Shown here: piece by piece, positions 35,643 to 43,338 of the stretch
How the letters are laid out: each line of letters begins with the position of its first letter
Position numbering within the stretch: the first letter of the stretch is position 1
Origin: Epilithonimonas bovis DSM 19482
GTDB lineage: Bacteria > Bacteroidota > Bacteroidia > Flavobacteriales > Weeksellaceae
Length of the DNA: 64,000 bases
Direction of reading: 5' to 3'
Assembly: GCF_900108115.1 (NCBI RefSeq)
Contig: NZ_FTPU01000005.1
Span: forward strand, 1-64,000
Made by a program: the position numbers and the translations under genes
Notes under the pieces: generated by a model
What the model was told of the DNA's origin: nothing
The model's database searches: none
The model's input: only the letters and a program-made list of their open reading frames with translations

Positions 35643-36781
35643 TTAAAACGCAAATGTTGCCACCGACTGTGGTGAAATGGCAGTAGCTGCGCTTTTTCCA
35701 TTATAACGGATATTAAAGTTTTCGGTTGCGGTTCCTTCGTTAAGGACAATCAAGGCCACCTTACCGGAAGGCGTCAGAAACGCAACAGAACTTAGGTTGC
35801 CGGGTTGTGTAGAGGCGATCCTTTGCGAGTTTTGAGGAACAAATTTGGATGCATGTGCTATAATATAATAAGCTACATTTCGGGTAAACATTTCACTTGT
35901 ATTAATGGTAATAGCCCCTTTGCATTCGGTACAGCCACCATCAGTATGCGGCTGGTAAGCAGCATCATTGGCAACATTCCATTCCAGTGCGTTTTTACTC
36001 CAGTTCCTCATCGCTCCTATAATTACATTTTTGGTATGCCAAATAAGATCACCGGAAAAAGAAGATGTAGAGCCTGTCCACTGTTCGGTAAAGTAAAGGT
36101 TTTTGTTAGGATAAGCCAAGTGAACATTGCTTAGAACCGAAATATTACCTGCATAAAGATGAAAAGCTGAACCATCCACATATTTAGCGGCATCGGCATC
36201 TGCAAGGATATCCATGGGATAATCCGGCCTGTCACAATTGTGATCGTACAAAATAATTTTGGTACTGATATTAGCTGCCTGAAAAGCCGGGCCCAAATGA
36301 TTTTTAATAAATTCGCCCTGCTGGGCTGACGTCATATACATACTGGGATTGTTACCGGGATGCAAAGGCTCATTCTGAGGCGTGATAGCATCAATAGTAA
36401 TGCCCTGCGCTTTCATTGCCTGGATGTATTTTACAAAATACTGTGCATAGACACTGTAATATTGAGGCAATAGGCTACCGCCAACACTGCTTGCATTGTC
36501 CTTCATCCAAACTGGTGGCGACCATGGGGTGGCTATAATTTTTATGGATGGATTGATGGTTAGGATTTTTTTCAGCATATCTATCAGTGCCTGGTCTTTT
36601 GATAAAGAGAACTGAGATAATGTAGGATCTGTCTGTCCTGCAGGCATATCATCATAAGAGAACACGCTGGCATTAAGGTCTGAGGCGCCAATGCTTAGCC
36701 TGAGGTAACTCACTGCAATAGAATTGCCATTGGAAGAGAATAAATCCTGCAGTAATTCTTCTTTTTTGGTTGCGGAAAGCT
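35643..36781 (-). pseudogene. GH30 beta-glucanase, 5' end removed by the transposon
   Basis: The frame is open from 36783 to 35643 (about 379 residues) but a TGA at 36786-36788 inside the transposon end cuts it. The residues next to the border (QLSATKKEELLQDLFSSNG, then VSYLRLSIGAS) match the middle of the GH30 first half. So about 100 N-terminal residues with the signal peptide are gone. The catalytic glutamates remain (ITPQNEPLHP and LYFTEQWTG). A GTG at 36711-36713 could start a shorter product, which would stay in the cytoplasm. Its promoter is lost, so the downstream GH16 and GH30 genes may have lost theirs also. Confidence 0.9.
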
Positions 36782-36872
36782 GGCTTCAAACCAAAAATGG
36801 GACAAAATGTTCATTTCAATGCGTAATTAATTTATTTTCAATAAGTTAATTTTATCCATATCGAATGGTGGC
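36781..36872 (+). repeat. Left inverted repeat of the transposon (92 bases)
   Basis: Matches the complement of 47310-47401 at 91 of 92 positions (the difference is in AATAAG/AATGAG). The outer ~45 bases are the true terminal repeat. The inner ~47 correspond, antisense, to the last codons of the transposase gene (PPFDMDKIN...LKIN, stop); similarity fades beyond this point. Confidence 0.9.
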
Positions 36873-36933
36873 GTATCTATATTAATACTTTGATATTATA
36901 AAAGATCGTATTAAATTTGATGATATTTTATAC

Positions 36934-37008
36934 ATGAAGTTACCCCTAGAACTAGAAGACCAAAATGTAAAAGAGGTTCTTTACAATATAAACGATATCA
37001 GTATAATA
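36934..37008 (+). pseudogene. 5' fragment of an interrupted transposon passenger gene
   Basis: From ATG 36934 the plus strand reads MKLPLELEDQNVKEVLYNIN and five further codons before the inner element's repeat starts at 37009. The frame runs by chance to 37107. A matching 3' piece in the same direction lies beyond the inner element at 43377-43421 and is followed by a terminator. Function unknown. Confidence 0.35.
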
Positions 37009-37046
37009 GGGGTCAGTCGACGAAATGGAAAATTTAGCACAGTAAT
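37009..37046 (+). repeat. Left 38-base terminal repeat of the inner element
   Basis: Begins GGGGTCAGTCGACGAAAT. Inverted partner at 43339-43376; seven mismatches, all in the inner 21 bases. Confidence 0.8.
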
Positions 37047-37180
37047 GATACAGTTAATCAGTTGTCATTTTCTTAGAGATCTGCCCCCTACTATCCTAAT
37101 CTTCTGATTCCATTCTGAAATTAAAATCTCAATAATTACATAACACATCTCACTGCTATTTTATCTCTACTAAAATATCT

Positions 37181-37236
37181 TTAGAAAAACTTAAGAGTAC
37201 GCTAAGAAAATTCAAATACTACTTTTATAATCTTTG
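37181..37236 (+). promoter_or_regulatory. Promoter and tandem half-sites before the DUF2231-regulator-kinase genes
   Basis: Half-sites TTAGAA (37181), TTAAGA (37191-37196) and CTAAGA (37202-37207) at 10-11 base spacing are followed, 21 bases later, by AATCTTTG (37229-37236), one mismatch from TAnnTTTG. The same arrangement stands at 39810-39855. Tandem half-sites one turn apart are typical of OmpR-family regulators. Confidence 0.55.
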
Positions 37237-37250
37237 TTCAAAAGTATATT

Positions 37251-37730
37251 ATGATTAGTTCAACACATTTACATGCTATGGTCATCCATTTTCCCATTGC
37301 ATTACTTCTTATTGGTTTTTTTAGTGATTTAATTGGTATTATATTTAAGAAAATATTTTTTAATCATACAGCATTTTACTTATTAATTTTGGGTACATTT
37401 GGTACAATAATTTCTTATTTTTCGGGTGATTTTGCAGGTGAAGGTATGGAAAGTGGAACATTAGGCAAAGCAATTGAAATGCATGCAGATGCAGCGCTTT
37501 TAACAGTATGGCTTGCTATTACCACAGCTATTTTATATACTGTCGTTGATGTATTTAGATTTACTGACAAATGGCTAAAACTCATCCGTTTTCTAGTATT
37601 TGCCATTTTAATTGGATGTGTTTCTCGTACCGCTTATTTAGGAGGACAGCTAGTTTACAGTCACGGTGCAGGCGTAGAACTGGCATTACCTAATTTTAAT
37701 GAAAATGAGAGCAATTCTAATCCAGAATAA
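37251..37730 (+). CDS. DUF2231 membrane protein (first copy)
   Basis: A 159-residue protein with four membrane segments and an acidic, Asn-rich tail. DUF2231 signatures: THLHAMVIHFPIALLLIG at the N-terminus, FSGDFAGEG, the EMHAD motif and SRTAYLGGQLVYSHG. Histidines 6, 8, 13, 78 and 138 are also found in the second copy (40949-41461). This paired conservation suggests metal or haem ligands, though the family has no proven function. It heads the operon with the two-component genes, 12 bases before the regulator. Confidence 0.8.
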   Translation: MISSTHLHAMVIHFPIALLLIGFFSDLIGIIFKKIFFNHTAFYLLILGTFGTIISYFSGDFAGEGMESGTLGKAIEMHADAALLTVWLAITTAILYTVVDVFRFTDKWLKLIRFLVFAILIGCVSRTAYLGGQLVYSHGAGVELALPNFNENESNSNPE

Positions 37731-37742
37731 TTATTTAAAATT

Positions 37743-38420
37743 ATGAGAATTTTACTAGTAGAAGATGAACCTTCAATCTCTGGCTTTTTAAAAGAAGGAC
37801 TGGAAGAAGAAGGTTTTGCAGTAGATGTTGCTGATAACGGAAGAGTGGGTTTAGAATTAGCCCTAGATTTGGTAAATGAATATGATATTCTATTGCTGGA
37901 CTGGATGCTTCCTGGTGTAAGTGGAATAGAAATTTGTAGGAATGTTAGAAAAGTAAACAAACGAGTGCCCATTATTTTTTTAACCGCCAAGGATACCGTA
38001 GATGATACTGTTTTTGGTTTAGAAACAGGGGCTAATGATTATTTAAAAAAGCCTTTTGCTTTTGAAGAATTACTTGCAAGAATAAGGGTATTGATGCGAA
38101 ATAGTACAGGTGAACAATCCCAATTTACATTTCGAGATATTGCAATGGATATTGATGCACATCAAGTAACTAAAGACGGAAAAGAAGTTATACTCACCCA
38201 AAAAGAATTTGGGTTATTAGAATTATTGCTGCGTAACAAGGGAAAAGTATGTCGCCGTTCCAGGATTATGGAAAAAATATGGGACATTCATTTTGATAAA
38301 GACACTGCGGTTATCGATGTTTTCATCAATGGATTACGAAAAAAATTAGATACTGATGGTAAAGAATCTATCATTCAAACTATTAGAGGGGTTGGATATA
38401 GAATTAATGATAACGAATGA
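37743..38420 (+). CDS. OmpR/CusR-type response regulator
   Basis: A 225-residue two-domain regulator. The receiver domain (1-120) has the acidic pair in LVEDEP, phosphorylation site Asp53 in LLDWMLPG, the Thr in FLTAKD and the Lys in NDYLKKPF. The winged-helix output domain (about 128-225) has LTQKEFGLLELLLRNKGKV, VIDVFINGLRKKLD and IQTIRGVGYRI. Closest in character to CusR/CopR/PhoP-like regulators of metal and envelope stress. The kinase start overlaps its stop by four bases (ATGA), so both are translated together. Likely binds the TTAAGA/CTWAGA tandem sites at 37181 and 39810. Confidence 0.93.
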   Translation: MRILLVEDEPSISGFLKEGLEEEGFAVDVADNGRVGLELALDLVNEYDILLLDWMLPGVSGIEICRNVRKVNKRVPIIFLTAKDTVDDTVFGLETGANDYLKKPFAFEELLARIRVLMRNSTGEQSQFTFRDIAMDIDAHQVTKDGKEVILTQKEFGLLELLLRNKGKVCRRSRIMEKIWDIHFDKDTAVIDVFINGLRKKLDTDGKESIIQTIRGVGYRINDNE

Positions 38421-39793
38421 GGTTAAGTTTCAAAAAAAGAATAGCGACTTATAATTTGATCGCAATTGCCGTCTTGACCGCGATTGCTTTTGTCGTTATT
38501 TATGGTGTAGTTTATTATACTTCTTACAAGCATTTAGATGAGGATATTATTACAGAAAAAAACGAAGTTTTTGCTAATTTAGATTGGGACGATGACCAAA
38601 TCATAATGAATAAAATGCCAGAATGGGAAGAAGCAGAACACAGTCAAATAGAAGTAAATCCTACATTTATACAAATAGTGGATTTGAAAGGGAACACTAT
38701 TTTCAAATCTATCAATTTACAAGGCAGTCACTTTCTTTTTAACCCCAAAAATAAATCAACGGTCTTTTATAACGCAACGATTAATAATCAAAAAATAAGA
38801 CAAGGTCAATTTCCTGTATTTAATAATAATCATAAAATAATAGGACAATTAACAATTGGCGTTTCACAGCAAGAATCTTACAATGTTTTACATAACTTAT
38901 TGATAGTTTTAATTTTAACGTATTGTGCTATTCTATCCATTTTATATTTTATTATGTCTTTTGTGGCTTCCAAAGCTATTGCACCCATACATCAATTGAT
39001 TGATTCAGCTTCACAAATTGATTATACCAATATTAATTCCCGATTACCATTACCTGAAAATCAAGATGAAATACACCAATTGGCAACTACCATAAATCAA
39101 CTTTTGAACAGGTTAGAAAATAGTTTTTACCAGCAAAAACAATTTACATCAGATGCTTCTCACGAGATGCAAACCCCTTTGGCTGCAATAAAAGGAATTA
39201 TAGAAGTACTTCTAAGAAAACCCCGAACTGCCGAACAATATGAAGTAAAAATGCAGGAAGTACTGCATCAAACCAATAGGTTATCACAATTACACAATCA
39301 ATTGTTGCAACTTGCCCGTTTAGAATCCAGCGTTCTTATTGCGAATAAAGAACCTGTAATTCTGTATACAGCCATTGGAAAAAGTATCAAAAATAACGAA
39401 TCACTCATCACAAAAAATAGCATACATATCCATAATAATCTTCAGCAAGAAGCTATCGTTTCTGCAGATATTCTTTTATTAGAAATGATTCTCGATAACC
39501 TCATTTCTAATGCCATAAAATACAACAAAACAGATGGGAATATTTACATTTCCTGGAATTCTTCTGATCAAATTTTATGCGTAGAAGATGATGGTATTGG
39601 AATAGAATCGGATAAATTACCCTTACTATTCAATAGGTTTTATAGAGTTGATGACTCCAGAAATTCTCAAATACCTGGAAACGGAATAGGTCTTTCCATT
39701 GTAAAAAGATTGTGTGAAGTACAAAACATCGCCCTTACCGTAAATAGCGTCAAAGATCAGGGCACCTCATTCTGTTTACAATTTATTTCCTAA
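38417..39793 (+). CDS. Membrane sensor histidine kinase
   Basis: A 458-residue kinase with two membrane segments (about 10-35 and 160-185) enclosing a periplasmic sensor of about 125 residues rich in acids and His (DWDDDQIIMNKMPEWEEAEH). Then a HAMP linker (AIAPIHQLIDSASQID), the H-box with His249 in ASHEMQTPLAAIKG, and an ATPase domain with LLEMILDNLISNAIKYNK, EDDGIGIESD and NGIGLSIVKR. It pairs with the regulator upstream. The signal is unknown; the acidic sensor part and the gene company suggest metal or redox stress. Confidence 0.93.
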   Translation: MRLSFKKRIATYNLIAIAVLTAIAFVVIYGVVYYTSYKHLDEDIITEKNEVFANLDWDDDQIIMNKMPEWEEAEHSQIEVNPTFIQIVDLKGNTIFKSINLQGSHFLFNPKNKSTVFYNATINNQKIRQGQFPVFNNNHKIIGQLTIGVSQQESYNVLHNLLIVLILTYCAILSILYFIMSFVASKAIAPIHQLIDSASQIDYTNINSRLPLPENQDEIHQLATTINQLLNRLENSFYQQKQFTSDASHEMQTPLAAIKGIIEVLLRKPRTAEQYEVKMQEVLHQTNRLSQLHNQLLQLARLESSVLIANKEPVILYTAIGKSIKNNESLITKNSIHIHNNLQQEAIVSADILLLEMILDNLISNAIKYNKTDGNIYISWNSSDQILCVEDDGIGIESDKLPLLFNRFYRVDDSRNSQIPGNGIGLSIVKRLCEVQNIALTVNSVKDQGTSFCLQFIS

Positions 39794-39809
39794 AAAACTT
39801 TAGTTGATT

Positions 39810-39855
39810 TTAAGAATTCACTTAGAAAACTAAAAGATAGCCAGTGTTACCTTTG
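39810..39855 (+). promoter_or_regulatory. Promoter and tandem half-sites before the lipoprotein-rubrerythrin genes
   Basis: TTAAGA (39810-39815) and CTTAGA (39821-39826), 11 bases apart, then after 21 bases the consensus box TACCTTTG (39848-39855). The wider motif YTTAAGARTWCRCTWAGAAA is shared with 37190-37209. Confidence 0.6.
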
Positions 39856-39886
39856 TGGTATAAATAATCTTAAAATCAATTAAATT

Positions 39887-40150
39887 ATGAAAACGCAAAC
39901 CATCACCCTTGCATTACTTCTTGTATTATTAAGTTTTACTTCTTGTAAAAAAAATGAAAAATCAACGTCAGAAGCATCTATTAAAAAAGTAGATACAACT
40001 AAGCAGTACCAAAACACAAAAACTACAACTTCTGAGAATGAAGGGAACGAAACTTACGAAAAAAAAGAAACTGGTGAAGTCAACGAAAGAAAAGAAAATA
40101 GTGAAGCAGGTGAAAAAAATGAAGCTAACGAAAAAAATGAGAACAAGTAA
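39887..40150 (+). CDS. Small Glu/Lys/Asn-rich lipoprotein
   Basis: An 87-residue lipoprotein (lipobox LSFTSC, Cys20, then KKNEK). The mature part is low-complexity, built from repeats like NEKNE, KKETGEV and NERKENSEAGE, and is probably unstructured. No homologous domain is recognised. It might bind cations or act as a spacer or signal partner for the kinase, but this is guesswork. Its start follows the tandem-site promoter by about 32 bases, and the rubrerythrin gene follows after 21 bases. Confidence 0.65.
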   Translation: MKTQTITLALLLVLLSFTSCKKNEKSTSEASIKKVDTTKQYQNTKTTTSENEGNETYEKKETGEVNERKENSEAGEKNEANEKNENK

Positions 40151-40171
40151 ACTCATCATTGATAAAAAAAT

Positions 40172-40936
40172 ATGAAACCTATTATTTTCAAAACTCAAAA
40201 AGGCAGATCTATTATTATAAATAATAAATTTGCTATCCTAGCAAGTCTTGTTCTAGTTGCCTCTCTTTTTTTGAATTCTTGTAAAAAATCAAATGAGAAT
40301 AATAACGAAATGAAACCTCCAACTGAAGCAGGTACTACAAATCAAGAATCTTCAGAGCAAAAAGCAATTTCTGTAGAACAGGCAAAGGTAAAAACAGTCG
40401 CCAATATGCAAGAAGCATTTAATGGTGAATCAAATGCAACCGCTCGATATGCTGCTTTTTCTAAAAAAGCGGAAGAAGAAGGATTTAAAGAAATTGCATT
40501 GCTATTCAAAGCAGCATCTTTGGCTGAAAAAATACACGCTAACAATCACAAAGCGGTATTGGAAGAGATGGGAGTTGTAGTAAAAACACCAACTATTGAC
40601 GTAAAAGTACAATCTACCAAAGAAAACTTAGAATTTGCGATAAAAGGAGAAGCTTATGAAGCTGCGACGATGTACCCCACATTTCTTAAAGAAGCAAATG
40701 CAGCAGGAAATCAATTGGCTTTAATGAGCTTGAATTATGCTTATAAAACCGAGAAAAAACATAAAGAACTTTATGTACTTGCATTGGCTGCACTAAACGG
40801 CAATAAAACAAACACTTTGGCTTCTACTTATTTTGTTTGCCCTACTTGTGGTAATACGTATGAAACAACAGCACCAAAACGCTGCGGAATTTCTATGACA
40901 AGTGGCGAGAAATTTATTAAAATCAATTCACTTTAA
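40172..40936 (+). CDS. Rubrerythrin-family protein exported as a lipoprotein
   Basis: A 254-residue protein. An N-terminal signal with lipobox SLFLNSC (Cys37) and a 40-residue polar linker precede a rubrerythrin four-helix domain. Di-iron ligands are all visible: Glu86 (NGES), Glu119 and His122 (AEKIH), Glu160 and Glu163 (KGEAYE), Glu194 and His197 (EKKH). The C-terminal rubredoxin-like part has CPTCG (Cys223, Cys226) but then RCGISMTSGEKF with only one Cys (238) where two are usual. Rubrerythrins reduce H2O2 with electrons from NADH through rubredoxin and are normally cytoplasmic; this one should sit in the envelope. Confidence 0.88.
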   Translation: MKPIIFKTQKGRSIIINNKFAILASLVLVASLFLNSCKKSNENNNEMKPPTEAGTTNQESSEQKAISVEQAKVKTVANMQEAFNGESNATARYAAFSKKAEEEGFKEIALLFKAASLAEKIHANNHKAVLEEMGVVVKTPTIDVKVQSTKENLEFAIKGEAYEAATMYPTFLKEANAAGNQLALMSLNYAYKTEKKHKELYVLALAALNGNKTNTLASTYFVCPTCGNTYETTAPKRCGISMTSGEKFIKINSL

Positions 40937-40948
40937 AACGTAGAAATA

Positions 40949-41461
40949 ATGGATCAAACACATATACATTTGCTCATTACTCATCTGCCTATATTTGGTT
41001 CGCTTTTGGGAACTTTAGTTTTAGGATATGGTATTTGGAAAAAAAGCAACACAACGAAAACGGCAGCACATTATATCTTTATTATTTCTGCTTTAGGGGC
41101 TGTCATTGCCTACATTACAGGAGAAGGTGCAGAAGAAACGGTAGAAAATATACAGGGTGTTTCAGAAAATATAATAGAACAGCACGCAGATTTTGCAGCG
41201 TATGCACTTACAGCATTAATTTCTGTAGCAGTTGCTTCGCTCATTACAATATATTTTGAATTTATTAAAAATTCGTTAGCAAAATCATTAACAATGGTAA
41301 CGCTTTTTTTAGCAATAATCAGTTTTGCTTTAGTGGCTCGAACTGGCTATCTTGGAGGTCAGATAAGACATACCGAAACTTCATCAAGTACAAATGTTCA
41401 AAATGGTAATGAAAAAAACAATGAACAAGGTGAAAAACAAGATGATGACGATGATGACTAA
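40949..41461 (+). CDS. DUF2231 membrane protein (second copy)
   Basis: A 170-residue paralogue of the protein at 37251-37730. It has four membrane segments, THIHLLITHLPIFGSLLGTL at the start, IAYITGEGAEETVEN, the EQHAD motif and ARTGYLGGQIRH, with His5, 7, 12, 79 and 141. The tail is hydrophilic and ends in a run of Asp (QDDDDDD). It follows the rubrerythrin gene by 12 bases. It may supply electrons or bind metal for the rubrerythrin, an inference from position and His pattern. Confidence 0.8.
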   Translation: MDQTHIHLLITHLPIFGSLLGTLVLGYGIWKKSNTTKTAAHYIFIISALGAVIAYITGEGAEETVENIQGVSENIIEQHADFAAYALTALISVAVASLITIYFEFIKNSLAKSLTMVTLFLAIISFALVARTGYLGGQIRHTETSSSTNVQNGNEKNNEQGEKQDDDDDD

Positions 41462-41500
41462 AAAACACATTATTTATTGCAAGAATCAATATAAATAGTT

Positions 41501-41529
41501 GAACTATTCACATAGAATAGTTCTTTTTT
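41501..41529 (+). terminator. Terminator behind the second DUF2231 gene
   Basis: Stem GAACTATTC (41501-41509) with GAATAGTTC (41515-41523), loop ACATA, then six T. It separates the rubrerythrin unit from the VIT1-bestrophin unit. Confidence 0.85.
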
Positions 41530-41555
41530 CTACTTATTAATTACCTCACATCTTC

Positions 41556-41587
41556 ATTATTGTAGCTATATTTACTACTACAATAAT
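41556..41587 (+). promoter_or_regulatory. Inverted repeat before the VIT1-like gene, possible operator
   Basis: Perfect 10-base arms ATTATTGTAG (41556-41565) and CTACAATAAT (41578-41587) with a 12-base spacer, ending 19 bases before the ATG at 41607. No T run follows, so it is not a terminator. A dimeric metal or redox regulator could bind it. Confidence 0.5.
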
Positions 41588-41606
41588 CTTTAAAAAAGCA
41601 TAAACT

Positions 41607-42308
41607 ATGATAACAATCGACAATTATTTAGATAATCATTACATCCACCGAAGCAATTGGCTGCGAGCAGCAGTTTTGGGAGCAAATGACGGAATTATTT
41701 CTATTTCCAGCCTTGCCATAGGAGTTGCAGCAGCAAGTTCTACAAGAGAGCCAATAATTTTAGCTACCGTTGCTGGTTTGGTTGCAGGAGCTTTGTCTAT
41801 GGCAGCAGGAGAATACGTTTCGGTAAGTTCACAAACCGACACCGAAAAAGCCGATATTGAAAGAGAAATTATAGAGCTAAAAGAAATGCCCGAAGAAGAA
41901 TTGCAAATATTGGCTCAAATTTATGAAAAGCGAGGTCTTAAAAAAGAAACCGCATTGCAAGTAGCAATAGAACTTACAGAAAAAGATGCATTAGCAGCAC
42001 ACATTAGAGATGAATTGGGGATTAATGAAATCAGTCAAGCAAATCCCATTCAAGCAGCATTAGCATCGGGTGCAGCTTTTACGGTGGGCGGTGTTTTGCC
42101 ACTTTTAGTCATACTTTTTGCTCCGGTAAAAGGAATGGAATATTGGCTGTATGGCTCTACTATAATTTTCCTTATTATTTTAGGGACAATGGCAGCAAAA
42201 ACAGGTGGTTCTAATATTCCAAAAGCTATTTTAAGAATTACCATTTGGGGAACTATTGCAATGGTTTTATCAGCTTTAGTGGGTTATATTTTTGGTGTTA
42301 AAGTATAA
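41607..42308 (+). CDS. VIT1/CCC1-family Fe(II)/Mn(II) transporter
   Basis: A 233-residue membrane protein with five helices. Family motifs: NWLRAAVLGANDGIISISSL and LAIGVAAASS in helix 1, ALSMAAGEYVSVSSQTDTEK in helix 2 with the cytoplasmic Glu-rich metal-binding loop (ERE...LKEMPEEELQ), then a C-terminal helix trio with GGVLPLLVI. Plant VIT1 and yeast CCC1 move Fe and Mn out of the cytosol; bacterial relatives include export and ferritin-fused forms. Here it could lower cytosolic iron. The bestrophin gene follows 37 bases later. Confidence 0.93.
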   Translation: MITIDNYLDNHYIHRSNWLRAAVLGANDGIISISSLAIGVAAASSTREPIILATVAGLVAGALSMAAGEYVSVSSQTDTEKADIEREIIELKEMPEEELQILAQIYEKRGLKKETALQVAIELTEKDALAAHIRDELGINEISQANPIQAALASGAAFTVGGVLPLLVILFAPVKGMEYWLYGSTIIFLIILGTMAAKTGGSNIPKAILRITIWGTIAMVLSALVGYIFGVKV

Positions 42309-42345
42309 AAAATTAATAGTCAAGTTTAATTAACAAGATTAAAGA

Positions 42346-43248
42346 ATGATAAAAACTGAAAAGCAAGGTTTATTGCAATTACTGAAAATTTCATCTCCGT
42401 TTATTGTAATCACTACAATTTATACAATATTGGTACTTGGACTTGAAGAATATTTTGGCGATCATATTTACAAAATATCAGGACAAATCGGTTCTGTATT
42501 TGGACTTGCGGTTGCATTTTTCTTGGGTTTTAGAATGAATTCTGCATATGACAGATGGTGGGAAGCAAGAAAAATATTTGGTGAGCTTACAAACAATACA
42601 AGAAGTTTTGTAACAAAATTATACGCTTATTATGGTAATAAAGAGAATTTTAATGAAGCAAGGGAATCAGATCTAAAAGCAGGGGCTCAAAGATTAATAG
42701 AGCTAAGCATTTTATACATTCGCCAGTTTAAAAATGAAATGCATAGCAATTTTAAACCAAAATTTAATGATGAAGAAGTACAACTGTTGAAAGATTTTAA
42801 AGTAAATAGCAGCAATAAAATTTCAAATGAATTTTTATTAGCACTTACAAAAACCATTGAAACAGATTTTGCATCAAAAGCTAATTTTGAAAAAAATGAC
42901 TTAATGCAGCATATTAATCGTTTCTACGATATTCAAGGTAAAGCAGAAAGAATAAAAAACACTCCTTTTTTAATGATTTACAGTTCTTTTACAAAAATTA
43001 TTGTGAGTTTCTATGTCATTTTACTTCCATTATTCATTGGCGATATCGATTTGGGTGGAGAAGAAAGCCGTTTTGAGTTATTAGCAATTCCAATTATGGT
43101 AATCATTAGTTCTTCTTTTTTAACCATCAATAAATTGGCAAATTTATTCGGAGAGCCATTTTCTGAAAATAAAACATCTGTGACAATTGATGAAATATGT
43201 AAGACGATTGAACAAAATTGTATCGAAGTAAAAAATAAACTTTTATAA
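42346..43248 (+). CDS. Bestrophin-family ion channel
   Basis: A 300-residue protein with the bestrophin/RFP-TM (UPF0187) layout: FGLAVAFFLGFRMNSAYDRW leading into WWEARKIFGELTNNTRSF, a long cytosolic helical part, then LMIYSSFTKIIVSFYVILLP and NKLANLFGEPFSEN. Bacterial bestrophins form pentameric channels, some cation-selective, others for anions. Next to a VIT1-type exchanger it may balance charge. Last gene of the inner element, ending about 90 bases before the right 38-base repeat. Confidence 0.88.
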   Translation: MIKTEKQGLLQLLKISSPFIVITTIYTILVLGLEEYFGDHIYKISGQIGSVFGLAVAFFLGFRMNSAYDRWWEARKIFGELTNNTRSFVTKLYAYYGNKENFNEARESDLKAGAQRLIELSILYIRQFKNEMHSNFKPKFNDEEVQLLKDFKVNSSNKISNEFLLALTKTIETDFASKANFEKNDLMQHINRFYDIQGKAERIKNTPFLMIYSSFTKIIVSFYVILLPLFIGDIDLGGEESRFELLAIPIMVIISSSFLTINKLANLFGEPFSENKTSVTIDEICKTIEQNCIEVKNKLL

Positions 43249-43338
43249 ATTGTTTCAATAAAATTTACTTTAGATTAAAAACGGATAGCTATATTAAAAG
43301 TCAGTCTATTTAAATTTAAAATATTAATAGATGTTATC

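Noticed and set aside
37009-37025. GTCGAC (a SalI site) inside GGGGTCAGTCGACGAAA, at both 37009 and 43360, looking like a cloning or assembly scar
   Set aside because: The similarity continues for 38 bases with scattered mismatches and ends in a Tn3-type ACGTTAAG, which a cloning scar would not do.
36934-37107. A 57-codon plus-strand frame as an intact small gene
   Set aside because: It runs through the inner element's terminal repeat; only the first 25 codons can predate the insertion.
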